From assembly GCA_964556565.1 (NCBI GenBank), contig CAZKWF010000013.1, forward strand, positions 1 to 38,718: a DNA stretch of 38,718 nt, given 5' to 3'. A program made the translations under genes and the position numbers. Within the stretch, counting starts at the first letter, position 1. Every line of letters starts with the position of its first letter. This DNA is from SOJZ01 sp964556565. GTDB taxonomy: Archaea; Thermoproteota; Bathyarchaeia; Bathyarchaeales; Bathyarchaeaceae. Positions 23,449-31,766 of this stretch are shown piece after piece. The notes under the pieces are model-generated. The model ran no database searches. It saw nothing but the letters and a program-made list of their open reading frames with translations, and was not told the origin of the DNA.

Positions 23449-25919
23449 TAATCAGCTGTGTAATGGACGTTTGGGTATCCTTGTATTTCTCTGCCTTCGC
23501 CTTTTTTTGGGAGGATTTCGATTTTTTCTGTCTTACAGGTTCCAGCGATGTCTTCTGCTGTCTGTTCTAAAATGTGTGTGCTCTTTTCACTTCCAGCGTA
23601 GATGGTTAGTTTTTTGACGGGTGTGTTCAAGGGTAGTCTTTTTTCTGATTTTTCTCTTCGAATTTCTCCTATAACTGCAACTAGCAGATCACCGTATTTT
23701 TCTGCTTCTTCGTCGATCTTTTGCGGGGTAGGCCAAGGCGAAATGTGGATGCTTTTGTGTTTCTTGTCTTCCGCATACATGAGTTGGTATATCTCCTCGG
23801 TTATGTGTGGGGACACGGGGGCGAGAAGCTGTAATGTCCGATAAATTGCTGCGTACAGAGTGTGTTGTGCAGCTTTTCTTTTTTCTTCGCCGTAAGTCTC
23901 AGGCTTGTACAATCGGTGTTTTATTGCTTCGATGTAGCGGTCGCAGAGTTCGTGCCACGTGAAGTTGCGGGTTTCTTCGGTGGCTATGTTGAATTGGCAG
24001 TCGTCAAGGGCTTCTGTGGCTTTCTGGGTTACTCTGTCTAGTTTGCTGAGCAACCATCGGTCTATCAGTTCCAGCTTCACCTTTTTCTTTGTGGGAGTAT
24101 AGTCCTGTAAGTGCAGGCTAGCGAAGCGGGTGGCGTTCCATAGTTTTATGAGGAATCTCCATGCGTATTCTACGTCTGGCCAACGGAAGGGTATGTCTGA
24201 GCCTGTTGCTCCTCCAGTTGCGGACCATTGTCGTGCAGCGTCAGCGCCGTATTTGTCTAGCACCTCTGGGGCGGGTACGTAGTTGCCGAGGGATTTGTGC
24301 ATCATTCTTCCGTCGGTTCCGAGGACCATGCCGTTGATCAGGCAGCTTTTGTAAGGTTTTTGGTCGAAGAGTGCGAGGTGGCGAACCATGAGGTAGTATG
24401 CCCATGTGCGTATGATGTCGTAGCCTGATGGGTGTAGGTCGGCTGGGAAGAAGTTTTGCCAATCTTTTTTGTCTGGCCATCCGGCGTGGACGGCGCATGA
24501 GATGGATGAGTCGAACCATGTGTCTAGTACGTCTGTTTCGGGTGTGAAGCTGGTGGAGCCGCATTTTGGACACTTTTCGATCTTGGGTGGTTCTGTTCTT
24601 GGGTCTATTGGCAGCCAGTCTGGTTCCGCGAGGATTATGTGTTCACATTTTTTGCAGTACCATATTGGAATTGGTGTGGCGAAGATTCTTTGGCGACTGA
24701 TTACCCAGTCCCAGTCGAGTGATTTAGCCCAGTCTATTAGGCGTTTTTTCATGTAGTCTGGGTACCATGTGATTTCAAGCGCGTTTTTTTCCACGAGTGG
24801 TGTCAGCATACGTGTTTTCATGAACCACTGTTTTTGCTCTAGGATTTCGATGGGGGTGTCGCATCTCCAGCAGACTCCGACTTCTTGTTGGAGGGGTTCG
24901 GTTTTTTCTATTAGGCCTGCTTTTTCCAAGTCTTTTGCTACTGCTTCTTTTGCTTGGCCTATGGTTAGTCCATTGTATTTTCCGGCGTTTTTGTTCATTT
25001 CTCCTTTTTCGTTGATAGTCGTGATAACGGGTAGTTTGTGTTTTTGGGTGCATTTTACGTCTGCTTTGTCTCCGTAGGTGCATATCATGACTACGCCTGT
25101 TCCGAATGTCGGGTCTACGAGGTCGTCTGTGATTATCTTGACTGTGCGGTTTGCTGCGGGTACGGTTATGGTTTTGCCTATGTGTTGTTTGTAGCGTTCG
25201 TCGTGTGGATTGACTGCCACTGTGACGCATGCTGGGAGGAGTTCTGGTCTTGTTGTGGCTATTGTTAGGTGTTTTCCGTCTTTTAGGTGGAATTTTATGT
25301 AGTGGAGTGTTCCTTGTTTTGTTTGGTGTTCTACTTCTGCGTCTGCGATTGCGGTTTCGCAGCGGGGGCACCAGTTGATTGGATACGTGCCTTGATAGAT
25401 TAGGTCTCTTTTGTGGAGGAGTATGAAGCTGAGTTGGGTGCGTCTCCAGAAGTCTGGGTTCATGGTTTTGTATTCTGTTGTCCAGTCTACGGAGATTGCG
25501 AGGCGTTTGATCGAATCCTTCATCACGTCTATGTATTTACTGGTGAGTTGTTCGCAGAGTTTTACAAAGTGATCTGGTGGGACTTCACGTTTCTTGATAT
25601 TGTGTTCTTTTTCTGTTTCCACTTCTGTTGGCAGCCCATGGCAGTCCCATCCCTGTGGAAAGAGAACGTTGTAGCCTCTCATGCGTTTGTAGCGGGCTAC
25701 GATGTCGAAGTAGGTCCAGTTGAGGACGTTTCCCATGTGGAAGTCGCCTGAAGGATAAGGAGGAGGAGTGTCTATAACGTAGGTTGGGCGTTTACGGTCT
25801 TTCCAGTCGAAACGGTAGATACCCATCTCTTCCCAACGTTTCTGCCACTTCTCCTCAATCCGGAGAACCTTGAATTCTTTAGGCAACGGTTTCATGCAGT
25901 GAATCAACCCTTCAGCCAT
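23445..25919 (-). CDS. valS: Valyl-tRNA synthetase
   Basis: Class I aminoacyl-tRNA synthetase charging tRNA-Val, with an editing domain. Seen: about 820 aa; the HIGH-type motif PPPYPSGDFHMGNVLNWTY; the editing domain (HLTIATTRPELLPACVTVAVNP, then DPTFGTGVVMICTYGDKAD); zinc-knuckle-like pairs YCKKCEH and KCPKCGS; the active-site DVLDTWFDSSISCA; and the KMSKS equivalent RMMHKSLGNYV. GTGVVMICTYGDK and PEVLDKYGADAARQW favour Val over Ile or Leu. The frame extends 19 codons upstream, but the ATG at 25919 or 25895 gives the usual N-terminus; neither has a clear ribosome-binding sequence. No C-terminal coiled-coil arm, as in archaeal ValRS. Confidence 0.95.
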   Translation of the reverse strand: MAEGLIHCMKPLPKEFKVLRIEEKWQKRWEEMGIYRFDWKDRKRPTYVIDTPPPYPSGDFHMGNVLNWTYFDIVARYKRMRGYNVLFPQGWDCHGLPTEVETEKEHNIKKREVPPDHFVKLCEQLTSKYIDVMKDSIKRLAISVDWTTEYKTMNPDFWRRTQLSFILLHKRDLIYQGTYPINWCPRCETAIADAEVEHQTKQGTLHYIKFHLKDGKHLTIATTRPELLPACVTVAVNPHDERYKQHIGKTITVPAANRTVKIITDDLVDPTFGTGVVMICTYGDKADVKCTQKHKLPVITTINEKGEMNKNAGKYNGLTIGQAKEAVAKDLEKAGLIEKTEPLQQEVGVCWRCDTPIEILEQKQWFMKTRMLTPLVEKNALEITWYPDYMKKRLIDWAKSLDWDWVISRQRIFATPIPIWYCKKCEHIILAEPDWLPIDPRTEPPKIEKCPKCGSTSFTPETDVLDTWFDSSISCAVHAGWPDKKDWQNFFPADLHPSGYDIIRTWAYYLMVRHLALFDQKPYKSCLINGMVLGTDGRMMHKSLGNYVPAPEVLDKYGADAARQWSATGGATGSDIPFRWPDVEYAWRFLIKLWNATRFASLHLQDYTPTKKKVKLELIDRWLLSKLDRVTQKATEALDDCQFNIATEETRNFTWHELCDRYIEAIKHRLYKPETYGEEKRKAAQHTLYAAIYRTLQLLAPVSPHITEEIYQLMYAEDKKHKSIHISPWPTPQKIDEEAEKYGDLLVAVIGEIRREKSEKRLPLNTPVKKLTIYAGSEKSTHILEQTAEDIAGTCKTEKIEILPKKGEGREIQGYPNVHYTADY

Positions 25920-25977
25920 GATGGTGATTTGCTTAGTGGATAAGCACAGATGAAAATAATAAAGATTCTTCTGCACG

Positions 25978-26130
25978 CATGAGAGGAAGGAATAAAATTT
26001 TAATTCCCTCCTTCCTCCACACGCAAACGTTGGAGTCGCTCACTTCGTTCGCTCCACTCGTTGCGGGCGTAAACGGTGAAGATTAAAATATTAAATTTTA
26101 CTTTCCTTCCTTCGCGTCAATCTTCTCATG
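25978..26130. repeat. Nested imperfect inverted-repeat block, 153 bases
   Basis: The ends CATGAGA (25978) and TCTCATG (ending 26130) are inverted copies. Inside them GGAAGGAATAAAATTT is matched in reverse complement, imperfectly, by the AAATTTTACTTTCCTTCC block near 26094-26110. The left part forms its own hairpin, GAGGAAGG to CCTTCCTC (25983-26017). The centre holds a third inverted pair, CGCAAACGTTGGAG with CTCCACTCGTTGCG (26022-26065). It could be a MITE-like relic or a structured RNA or terminator between divergent genes. No coding frame. Confidence 0.55.
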
Positions 26131-26190
26131 TGTTGCACTCCCTAAACATTTTTAGCTTTTAAACAACGAAAGGTGAATGGAGGGGGGGAA

Positions 26191-27027
26191 GTGAAGAAAC
26201 ATAAAGTTATTGCATGCTTGTGTGTGTCTCTGTTTCTTCTCTTTATGTTTAGAATCGTCATTCTATCCCATCCTGTTCTTGCTATGTCAAGCCCATCCGA
26301 GAATGAAGAAAGATATCGAGAGATCCTTCTGCGTTTTTACAGTCAAGAACTGGTTGCTCATGGAGCAATGCTTTTTGCAGCTTCAGCGGCAACGTTTAGG
26401 TTTATCACAGGTCTAATTGGAAGAACAAATAAACGGTTATCGAGCAAAATCGTCTTCTTATTCTTCAGTGGCATTCTCATAGGACTTGCTGTGTATCTAG
26501 GATTTAGACTTCTTTATTATGGTGCTTTAACTAGTTCAGTGACGACTTTCGATCAGCCAGTTGGAAACAAGTCCTACGCAGAGTACGCGCGCGCAATATC
26601 TGATTACACCGAAACAAGGGTAGAGGGGAATATTCTTATACAAAATTTTTTCGAGACAACTCGGAGAAGTATCTTCGATATCAACCCCTTCAACATATTG
26701 CCTATAAGCCTTTACATAGGATTTGCCTTGGCATACTCAATTTTCTATGCTTTTGGTTGCCATCCACTAGACAAAAAATCTGTACATGTGCGTGCTGGTC
26801 TGTTTTTTTTGTTTGGTTTACCCGCTGCGATGGGTCTTGTTCTAATGTTATTTGCAGCGCCAGAACTCGCTGATAATGCAGTTGTCCATCTATGCGTGTG
26901 CGCGCGCTTAGCTATACCGTTCTGGTGGTATTTTCTGGTGCCAATCCTTTGCTATTGTCTTGTGCCAATCCTATGGTTCTATGGCGCGCACATTATTAAT
27001 ATCCTTGGCAAAATGAAGAAGAAATAG
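26191..27027 (+). CDS. Membrane protein with signal sequence, function unknown
   Basis: A 278-aa protein. Residues 3-30 form a signal peptide or first span (CLCVSLFLLFMFRIVILSHP). An exterior or hinge segment EERYREILLRFYSQELVAHG follows, then spans at roughly 60-75, 90-110, 185-205, 215-235 and 245-265, with a soluble loop of about 70 residues around FDQPVGNKSYAEYARAISDY. No known family recognised. The frame opens at GTG 26173, but GGAGGGGGG directly in front of GTG 26191 decides the start. It precedes the TPR/nuclease gene by about 30 bases with the same orientation, so the two probably form one transcript. Confidence 0.75.
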   Translation: MKKHKVIACLCVSLFLLFMFRIVILSHPVLAMSSPSENEERYREILLRFYSQELVAHGAMLFAASAATFRFITGLIGRTNKRLSSKIVFLFFSGILIGLAVYLGFRLLYYGALTSSVTTFDQPVGNKSYAEYARAISDYTETRVEGNILIQNFFETTRRSIFDINPFNILPISLYIGFALAYSIFYAFGCHPLDKKSVHVRAGLFFLFGLPAAMGLVLMLFAAPELADNAVVHLCVCARLAIPFWWYFLVPILCYCLVPILWFYGAHIINILGKMKKK

Positions 27028-27059
27028 CATGCATGTTGACAGTTTAAGGAGTCTTGTAT

Positions 27060-28331
27060 GTGACTTATGGTGAGTGGATATCGAAAGCAAATGCTTCAGA
27101 AGATTATGCAAAAGGTCTTGATAGGAAGGCACACTTGTTTCCAATAAACACTGATATGTTTCTGGAAGCTGCGAAATATTCGAGGAAAAGTGCTCAATTT
27201 CAACTCTTAGCGAGCCAGGTCACTAACGACCTCTTGCAGAAATCTGTTGCCTTATCGAATCACTATTCGATGATTGGAAACGTCTACAAATCCCTTGGTA
27301 ACTATTTTTATTACTCGTTGAAGCTCTCTAGAGCTGCAACTTATTTTGAAAGAGCCCGTATTCAATTTGCCCTAAGCCGGTCTCATGTTCCAAGAGAACT
27401 GGACAATTATAAGTCACACATCCAAGATCTGGCAGTGCAGGAGACCCATTTAGAAGCTATAGTCGCTGACTGCAGAGGTGGGTTAGCTAAGAGCAGCGAA
27501 AAGTGGGATACAGCTATCACTCACTTCCTCGTTGCGAAGGACAAGTACAAAAGACTAAGAAGTTTTGGTGGTGACTATGTTCGTTCCCTCAACATAAGCG
27601 CTGTGCTCCATTCAATAGAGCGAGAAATCGAAACCTGTCAAGTGGTGATATCACTAAACAATCTTCAACTAGCTGAAGCACTGAAACACGCAGAATCTGC
27701 CGTAACAGCTGCAGAAGAGTCACTCAAAGAATATCCAGATTGGATATACTTTCAAAAGACTCTAGTTTCCACAGTTGAACTGAAAGAACATATGAAGCAT
27801 GCCATTGGTTTGAAGAAGGTTTCTGCACTTATTCGTAAACAAGAAGCTAGATTCTCGGAAACAGTTGGGAGTTTCATCACCAACTTGCTGTCCTACAAAT
27901 TTGAAAAGGAAGTGGAATACTATCTAAGGCAGGAACATCAATATTCAAGAACTCTAACTAGATACAAACCTCCGTATCTTAACCGTGAAATTGATGTCTA
28001 TGCTTCCAAGGGAGATAGAAAGACCGTAATCACTGTGTGTGAATGCAAACTAAGGCTCAACAATCAACCAATTTCAGCGGAGGAAGTCGAGAAATTCGCT
28101 GAGACCGTGGAAAGGATACGCGAATATGAGCACCGAAGAGCTCAAAGCGAAGGCAAACAAGTAATGATACGCCTGTGGTTAGTCACGAATACAAGTTTGG
28201 TGGAGGGGTCTGCATTGGAGGTTGCGAAAAGAAGCAAAATAAAAATAATGAAGGCTAACCTCCCAAAGGGATTTACCTCAAATCCTAATTGGAGATTATC
28301 TGGGTTACAGCCCATTCACAACAAACAATAA
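27060..28331 (+). CDS. TPR-like helical protein with C-terminal PD-(D/E)xK nuclease-like domain
   Basis: A 423-aa protein. Residues 30-265 are all-helical with TPR-like signatures (YKSLGNYFYYSLKLSRAATYFERARIQ; NLQLAEALKHAESAVTAAEESL). Residues 270-400 look like a restriction-endonuclease fold: a helix with Glu (YKFEKEVEYYLR), then REIDVYAS with Asp near 314, then VITVCECKLR with Glu330-x-Lys332, i.e. the D...ExK core, followed by helix SAEEVEKFAETVERI and strand MIRLWLVTN (numbering from the upstream TTG). GGAG at 27048-27051 favours GTG 27060 over TTG 27054. The fold call is by motif only. Coupled to a membrane protein upstream, it resembles a sensor-effector pair. Confidence 0.7.
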   Translation: MTYGEWISKANASEDYAKGLDRKAHLFPINTDMFLEAAKYSRKSAQFQLLASQVTNDLLQKSVALSNHYSMIGNVYKSLGNYFYYSLKLSRAATYFERARIQFALSRSHVPRELDNYKSHIQDLAVQETHLEAIVADCRGGLAKSSEKWDTAITHFLVAKDKYKRLRSFGGDYVRSLNISAVLHSIEREIETCQVVISLNNLQLAEALKHAESAVTAAEESLKEYPDWIYFQKTLVSTVELKEHMKHAIGLKKVSALIRKQEARFSETVGSFITNLLSYKFEKEVEYYLRQEHQYSRTLTRYKPPYLNREIDVYASKGDRKTVITVCECKLRLNNQPISAEEVEKFAETVERIREYEHRRAQSEGKQVMIRLWLVTNTSLVEGSALEVAKRSKIKIMKANLPKGFTSNPNWRLSGLQPIHNKQ

Positions 28332-28562
28332 CGCATAGCACACGATGGATTTGTCAATCTTTAAATTGCATGTTGTCTTCTGGAAGTGATTGGGAAACGG
28401 AATATGGATGCAATGAGTTTTAACTCATTTCTCTAGTCTCCAAACGCGGAAATTCAAGTCGTTAATCTTTTAAGTGGGAACCGCTATCGTGGAGGAGGAT
28501 GCACATGTATCATAGAGCCTTCCGGAATGCAAAACGGAAACTAACCTGTGAGGGTGTAAACA
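28332..28562. other. Intergenic leader of the MFS gene with a possible short ORF
   Basis: No established gene. A strong GGAGGAGG sequence at 28491-28498 stands directly before ATG 28499, opening a 55-codon frame that overlaps the first 100 bases of the MFS gene in another frame (28499-28666). The MFS gene has its own GAGGGTG before its TTG. The upstream frame may be a leader peptide or chance. Confidence 0.4.
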
Positions 28563-29840
28563 TTGAGTCAAAAAGAGGACAAGCCACGTTTCGGCTTCAT
28601 GACACGCAATTACTTAGTGCTAACCCTCACATCAACTCTATGGGGAATCCCCACAAGCATCTGTAACACCTACTTCTCCCTATACGTCTTCGGACTAGGC
28701 GGAACAGAAATAACCATAGGCTTAATCACAGCCCTAGGAAGCACCGCTTTCGTCATATCCGCAATCATAGGCGGCCACATAGCCGACCTGTACGGCAGAA
28801 AGAAACTAATCAGCATAATGACCATAGTCCTCGGCCTAAGTCAATTCCTAGTAGCATTCGCACCCAACTGGCAATTCCTAGCCCTCGCCTTGATCATAGT
28901 AAACATATGCTTCGTATTTGAACCCGCATTCTGGGCAATACTAGCAGATTCAATAAACGAACAGAAAAGAGGAACAGCCTTCGCACTCTACAGCTGCCTA
29001 AGCTTCCTCCCATGGGCTATAATGCCCTCCATCGGCGGCTACCTAATCGACGTCCACGGCATTCTAGTTCCAATGCAATGGGCATACGTCTGCTTGGCTA
29101 TAGCCGGCGTAACTGCTGGAATAATACGATTGTTTATGCTTACAGAAACCATTTCCCCTCAAAACAGACAAGCTGGTGGGCGATATAGCCTTAAAGAATT
29201 AGGCAAACTCGTAAAATACGCCTTCAAAGGGCACCTACAAACATGGTCATGGATGCCACACTCAGCCCTCGCCCTAACAGCCATCTACATTCTATGGGCA
29301 TTCGAATACGGCTTAGTCGAACCCTACTGGATAGTCTACGCTGAAAAGGTAATCGGTGTCACATCTACACAATGGGGCATCATCACAGGCCTAGGCAGCG
29401 CAATCAGCATCGTATCAAAGATACTCATAGTCGGCAAGCTACTAGACAAATTCAGTCGGAAAAAAATTCTGTTGGTAACAACAGCCTTAGACGTGTTCAC
29501 TTACCTCCTTTTCATTCGTTGCGGTATGTTCATGCAAGTCCTAGCTCTTTGGATCGCAGGTTCTTTCATATGGTCCTTCTATGAACCCACATATTCATCT
29601 TTAGAAGCAGACATAATCCCGGGAGAAAGAAGAGGAAGAGTATTCGCTGCTTTCGGCGTTGCTTGGTCAGCCTTCAGCGTTCCAGCAAGTCTCTTAGGAG
29701 GATTCGTCTACGAGCAAGTCAACCCTGAATTATCGTTCATCATGGCCTCAATTGGCGTCACGCTATGTTTTATTCTATCTGCACTATTCATTAAACAACC
29801 ACAACATAATGAAAAGAAACGAAGACGTAAGCATGATTAA
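28563..29840 (+). CDS. Major facilitator superfamily transporter
   Basis: A 425-aa, 12-span transporter. Seen: signature loop 2-3 GGHIADLYGRKKLISIM (the G-x-x-x-D-x-x-G-R-R/K motif) near residues 75-91, a matching motif in the second half (KLLDKFSRKKILLVTT), a central cytoplasmic loop of about 40 residues (NRQAGGRYSLKELGKLVKYAF) and a basic C-terminal tail. The TTG start has GAGGGTG at a proper distance. Codons end in C or A more often than in nearby genes such as the aRF1 gene, which may mark a different history. Substrate not predictable; sugar or drug efflux are both possible. Confidence 0.9.
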   Translation: MSQKEDKPRFGFMTRNYLVLTLTSTLWGIPTSICNTYFSLYVFGLGGTEITIGLITALGSTAFVISAIIGGHIADLYGRKKLISIMTIVLGLSQFLVAFAPNWQFLALALIIVNICFVFEPAFWAILADSINEQKRGTAFALYSCLSFLPWAIMPSIGGYLIDVHGILVPMQWAYVCLAIAGVTAGIIRLFMLTETISPQNRQAGGRYSLKELGKLVKYAFKGHLQTWSWMPHSALALTAIYILWAFEYGLVEPYWIVYAEKVIGVTSTQWGIITGLGSAISIVSKILIVGKLLDKFSRKKILLVTTALDVFTYLLFIRCGMFMQVLALWIAGSFIWSFYEPTYSSLEADIIPGERRGRVFAAFGVAWSAFSVPASLLGGFVYEQVNPELSFIMASIGVTLCFILSALFIKQPQHNEKKRRRKHD

Positions 29841-29859
29841 CGGCGTGCGGTTATCGAAC

Positions 29860-30237
29860 TTAATGTGATTCCTGTACCTTCTTCTTCGCTTCCTCGATAT
29901 CAGAATATATCCGCCATTCAGCAACAAGACCATCCCGAATCTCAGCAGTCCAAAGAACCGTCTCATGCTCTTCAACTTCAGGCGGAACATGTGAACCCGT
30001 TGTCTTGCCGATGATTGCCACACCATTGCCACTTGTTAGGATGTGTTGCACATGAATTTTGTAATTTGGATAAGCTGAGAAGTAATCTTGCCAACCATCT
30101 CGACCACGGTATACGTCTCCTCCCATGTCAATCAATGCAAAATCCTCGGTCTGAAGCTTGACGAGTTCCTCAGAATCTCCAGCATTGATAACCTCTACAA
30201 ACTTGAGTGCGACTGACTTGGGTGCTGGTTTCACCAT
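29860..30237 (-). CDS. SnoaL/NTF2-like protein
   Basis: A 125-aa single-domain protein with the cone-shaped NTF2-like fold: an N-terminal helix (PKSVALKFVEVINAGDSEELVKL), LQTEDFALIDMGGDVYRGRDGWQDYFSAYPNYKI as the first conserved block, then strands with IIGKTTGSH, ETVLWTAEIRDGLVAEWRIYSD. The closing W..E.RDG.V.EWRIY pattern is typical of SnoaL-like members. These act as small enzymes (isomerases, cyclases) or binding proteins; no catalytic set can be assigned. It faces the MFS gene tail-to-tail. Confidence 0.82.
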   Translation of the reverse strand: MVKPAPKSVALKFVEVINAGDSEELVKLQTEDFALIDMGGDVYRGRDGWQDYFSAYPNYKIHVQHILTSGNGVAIIGKTTGSHVPPEVEEHETVLWTAEIRDGLVAEWRIYSDIEEAKKKVQESH

Positions 30238-30539
30238 ATTTTCGACCCGTCTTGGGGGCGTCTCATCGGCTAATAAGTCTATCTCTCTGCTGCAAATACA
30301 TGCGTTTGTCTAGGATTCTCGTAGCCTCATGTGTTGTTGTTTGCTATTCCTGTGGCACACGAACAACAACAAGGGTGCCTCTCAGTAATGCATGCATGCA
30401 GCGCATAGATCAACATCTTTGACGTTTTTTTGATGCTACTAATAAATCATAATGAGTAGAGGAAAATTATTAAGCAATAAAGATGTAAAAATAGCGCGCG
30501 CGTATTCAGCCAATATAAATGAGAGGAAATTGACAGATT
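30238..30539. other. 300-base intergenic region with TGCATGCATGCA and a GCGCGCGCG run
   Basis: No gene seen. TGCATGCATGCA lies at 30389-30400 and an alternating GCGCGCGCG run at about 30494-30502. The latter is followed by ATTCAGCCAATATAAAT (TATAAAT as possible TATA element) and GAGAGGA shortly before the TTG at 30540. The promoter of the C_GCAxxG_C_C gene is therefore probably here. Confidence 0.45.
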
Positions 30540-31061
30540 TTGTCTGAGAAGAAAGAACTTGTAGAAAAGGCAAGACGGTTAGGCAGAGAATATATACGAA
30601 AATACGGAGGATGCGCCCCAGGCACGCTCCTAGCAGTAGCACACACTCTTAACTTGGGAGTCAGTGATGAAGTGTTCAAGGCTATGACCGCTTTCTCAAG
30701 CTTTGCGGGAGTATGCGGAAATGTATGTGGAGGGATAGCTGCGATAGGCTTAAGGTATGGGGTAGGCCTAAAGGATTTTGTGAAGAACCCAGAAATCCTT
30801 TTCTTATCTATGCCGAAGATAATGAAAACCGCGAAGGTGTTGCGGGAAAAGTTCGTTGAAGAGTACGGCAGCTACTTATGCGACGACATTCAAACGAAAT
30901 TGTTCGGCAAGTGTGTAATGCCCACCTCTCCTGAGGAACTTGAGGCCTTCAGTAAGATGGATCCTAAAGAACTTGAGGCCTTCTATGAAAAATGTTCTCA
31001 TGTCACGGAAAACGCTGCTGGATGGACAGTAGCTGCAATACTTGAAATGGACGAAAAATGA
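30540..31061 (+). CDS. C_GCAxxG_C_C-type cysteine-motif protein
   Basis: A 173-aa protein of the family named after its cysteine pattern (also in the split-soret/redox-like group). Seen: YGGCAPGTLLAVAHTL near residues 22-37 (the GCAxxG element), FAGVCGNVCGGIAAIGLRYG near 55-74 with two Cys, CDDIQTKLFGKC near 116-127, and a last Cys in YEKCSHVTENAAGW. The spaced cysteines suggest a redox or metal-binding role, likely cytoplasmic; the reaction is unknown. Start at TTG 30540, with GAGAGGA about 12 bases upstream. Confidence 0.82.
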   Translation: MSEKKELVEKARRLGREYIRKYGGCAPGTLLAVAHTLNLGVSDEVFKAMTAFSSFAGVCGNVCGGIAAIGLRYGVGLKDFVKNPEILFLSMPKIMKTAKVLREKFVEEYGSYLCDDIQTKLFGKCVMPTSPEELEAFSKMDPKELEAFYEKCSHVTENAAGWTVAAILEMDEK

Positions 31062-31438
31062 TAGGTTTTCAGTGCTAATATCGACTAGATAACGTATACG
31101 CATGCATGCGCGCTAGCGTAACACCTGCATGTCCACATTTTGAAATTAACTTTGACATTAATCTAATCTCCTACTAGAGATGCAGAAAAACATGGTTTAC
31201 AACAATAAAATAGTTTTTCATCATCTTACAAGTTGATTGCATGCATGCACGCCAGCACTCTTTACAATCTATTGCAGAAACTATAAGAGTCAGAAGGTTA
31301 TGCATGCATGCAAAAATTGCAGGGGAGGGTTATAGGGGGGTCTATAAAGAAAGAGATACACGAAAGAGATTAACAACCTTTCTCTTTTTAAGACGCCGAA
31401 ACAAAAAATATCATACCAACAAGGAGTAAAACGTCAAC
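31062..31438. other. Intergenic region with three TGCATGCA-type blocks
   Basis: No convincing gene in 377 bases; short frames beginning MHARQHS arise from the repeats themselves. It contains the palindrome CGCATGCATGCG at 31099-31110 and two exact TGCATGCATGCA copies at 31238-31249 and 31301-31312, about 60 bases apart. AAGGAG at 31421-31426 is the ribosome-binding sequence of the cupin gene. Confidence 0.5.
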
Positions 31439-31766
31439 TTGAAAGAAGTACTCAAAAAACTGGGGAAAAGAACTCTGGATAGCACAAGAAAAAGAATACG
31501 GCGGAAAAATCCTCATCATAAAACAAGGCCACCACACAAGCCAACACTACCATAAAGACAAAAAAGAAACCATATACTGCTTCAAGGGCGAAGTAGATGT
31601 AATCCTAAAAAACCGCGTAGTCACGCTGAAAGAAGGAGACGACGTAACCCTCAACCAGAGAACAATCCACAGAATAATCGGCAAAAAGAACTCTGTCCTA
31701 TTCGAAGTATCCACGCCTCAACTAGCAGACGTAGTAAGACTAGAAGAAAAAACAAAAAACACCTAA
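31439..31766 (+). pseudogene. Cupin-domain protein (mannose-6-phosphate isomerase-like), broken by a one-base frameshift
   Basis: AAGGAG precedes a TTG start that reads MKEVLK and then goes out of frame. Removing one A from the six-A run at 31454-31459 gives MKEVLKNWGKELWIA, continuing with YGGKILIIKQGHHTSQHYH, KETIYCFKGEVDVIL and TLNQRTIHRIIG to TAA at 31764. That is about 108 aa with the WGKE.WIA and HxxxxxHYH metal pattern of type-II sugar-isomerase cupins. Everything past the A-run is well preserved, so this is either a base-calling error, a very recent mutation, or slippage at the A-run. The 3' end overlaps the UMP kinase stop by 4 bases. Confidence 0.8.

Noticed and set aside
24775..25371. 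Minus-strand 198-codon frame within valS rich in Arg, Pro and Asn
   Set aside because: It lies entirely inside ValRS in another frame, with a biased composition caused by the codon use of valS and no domain content.
31099..31312. TGCATGCATGCA copies as a CRISPR array
   Set aside because: The units are only 12 bases, self-complementary, irregularly spaced (about 60-140 bases) and without conserved flanks or cas genes.
31241..31429. Plus-strand frame MHARQHS... in the intergenic region before the cupin
   Set aside because: Generated by the TGCATGCATGCA repeats; no ribosome-binding sequence, no domain, and it ends at the cupin's own ribosome-binding region.
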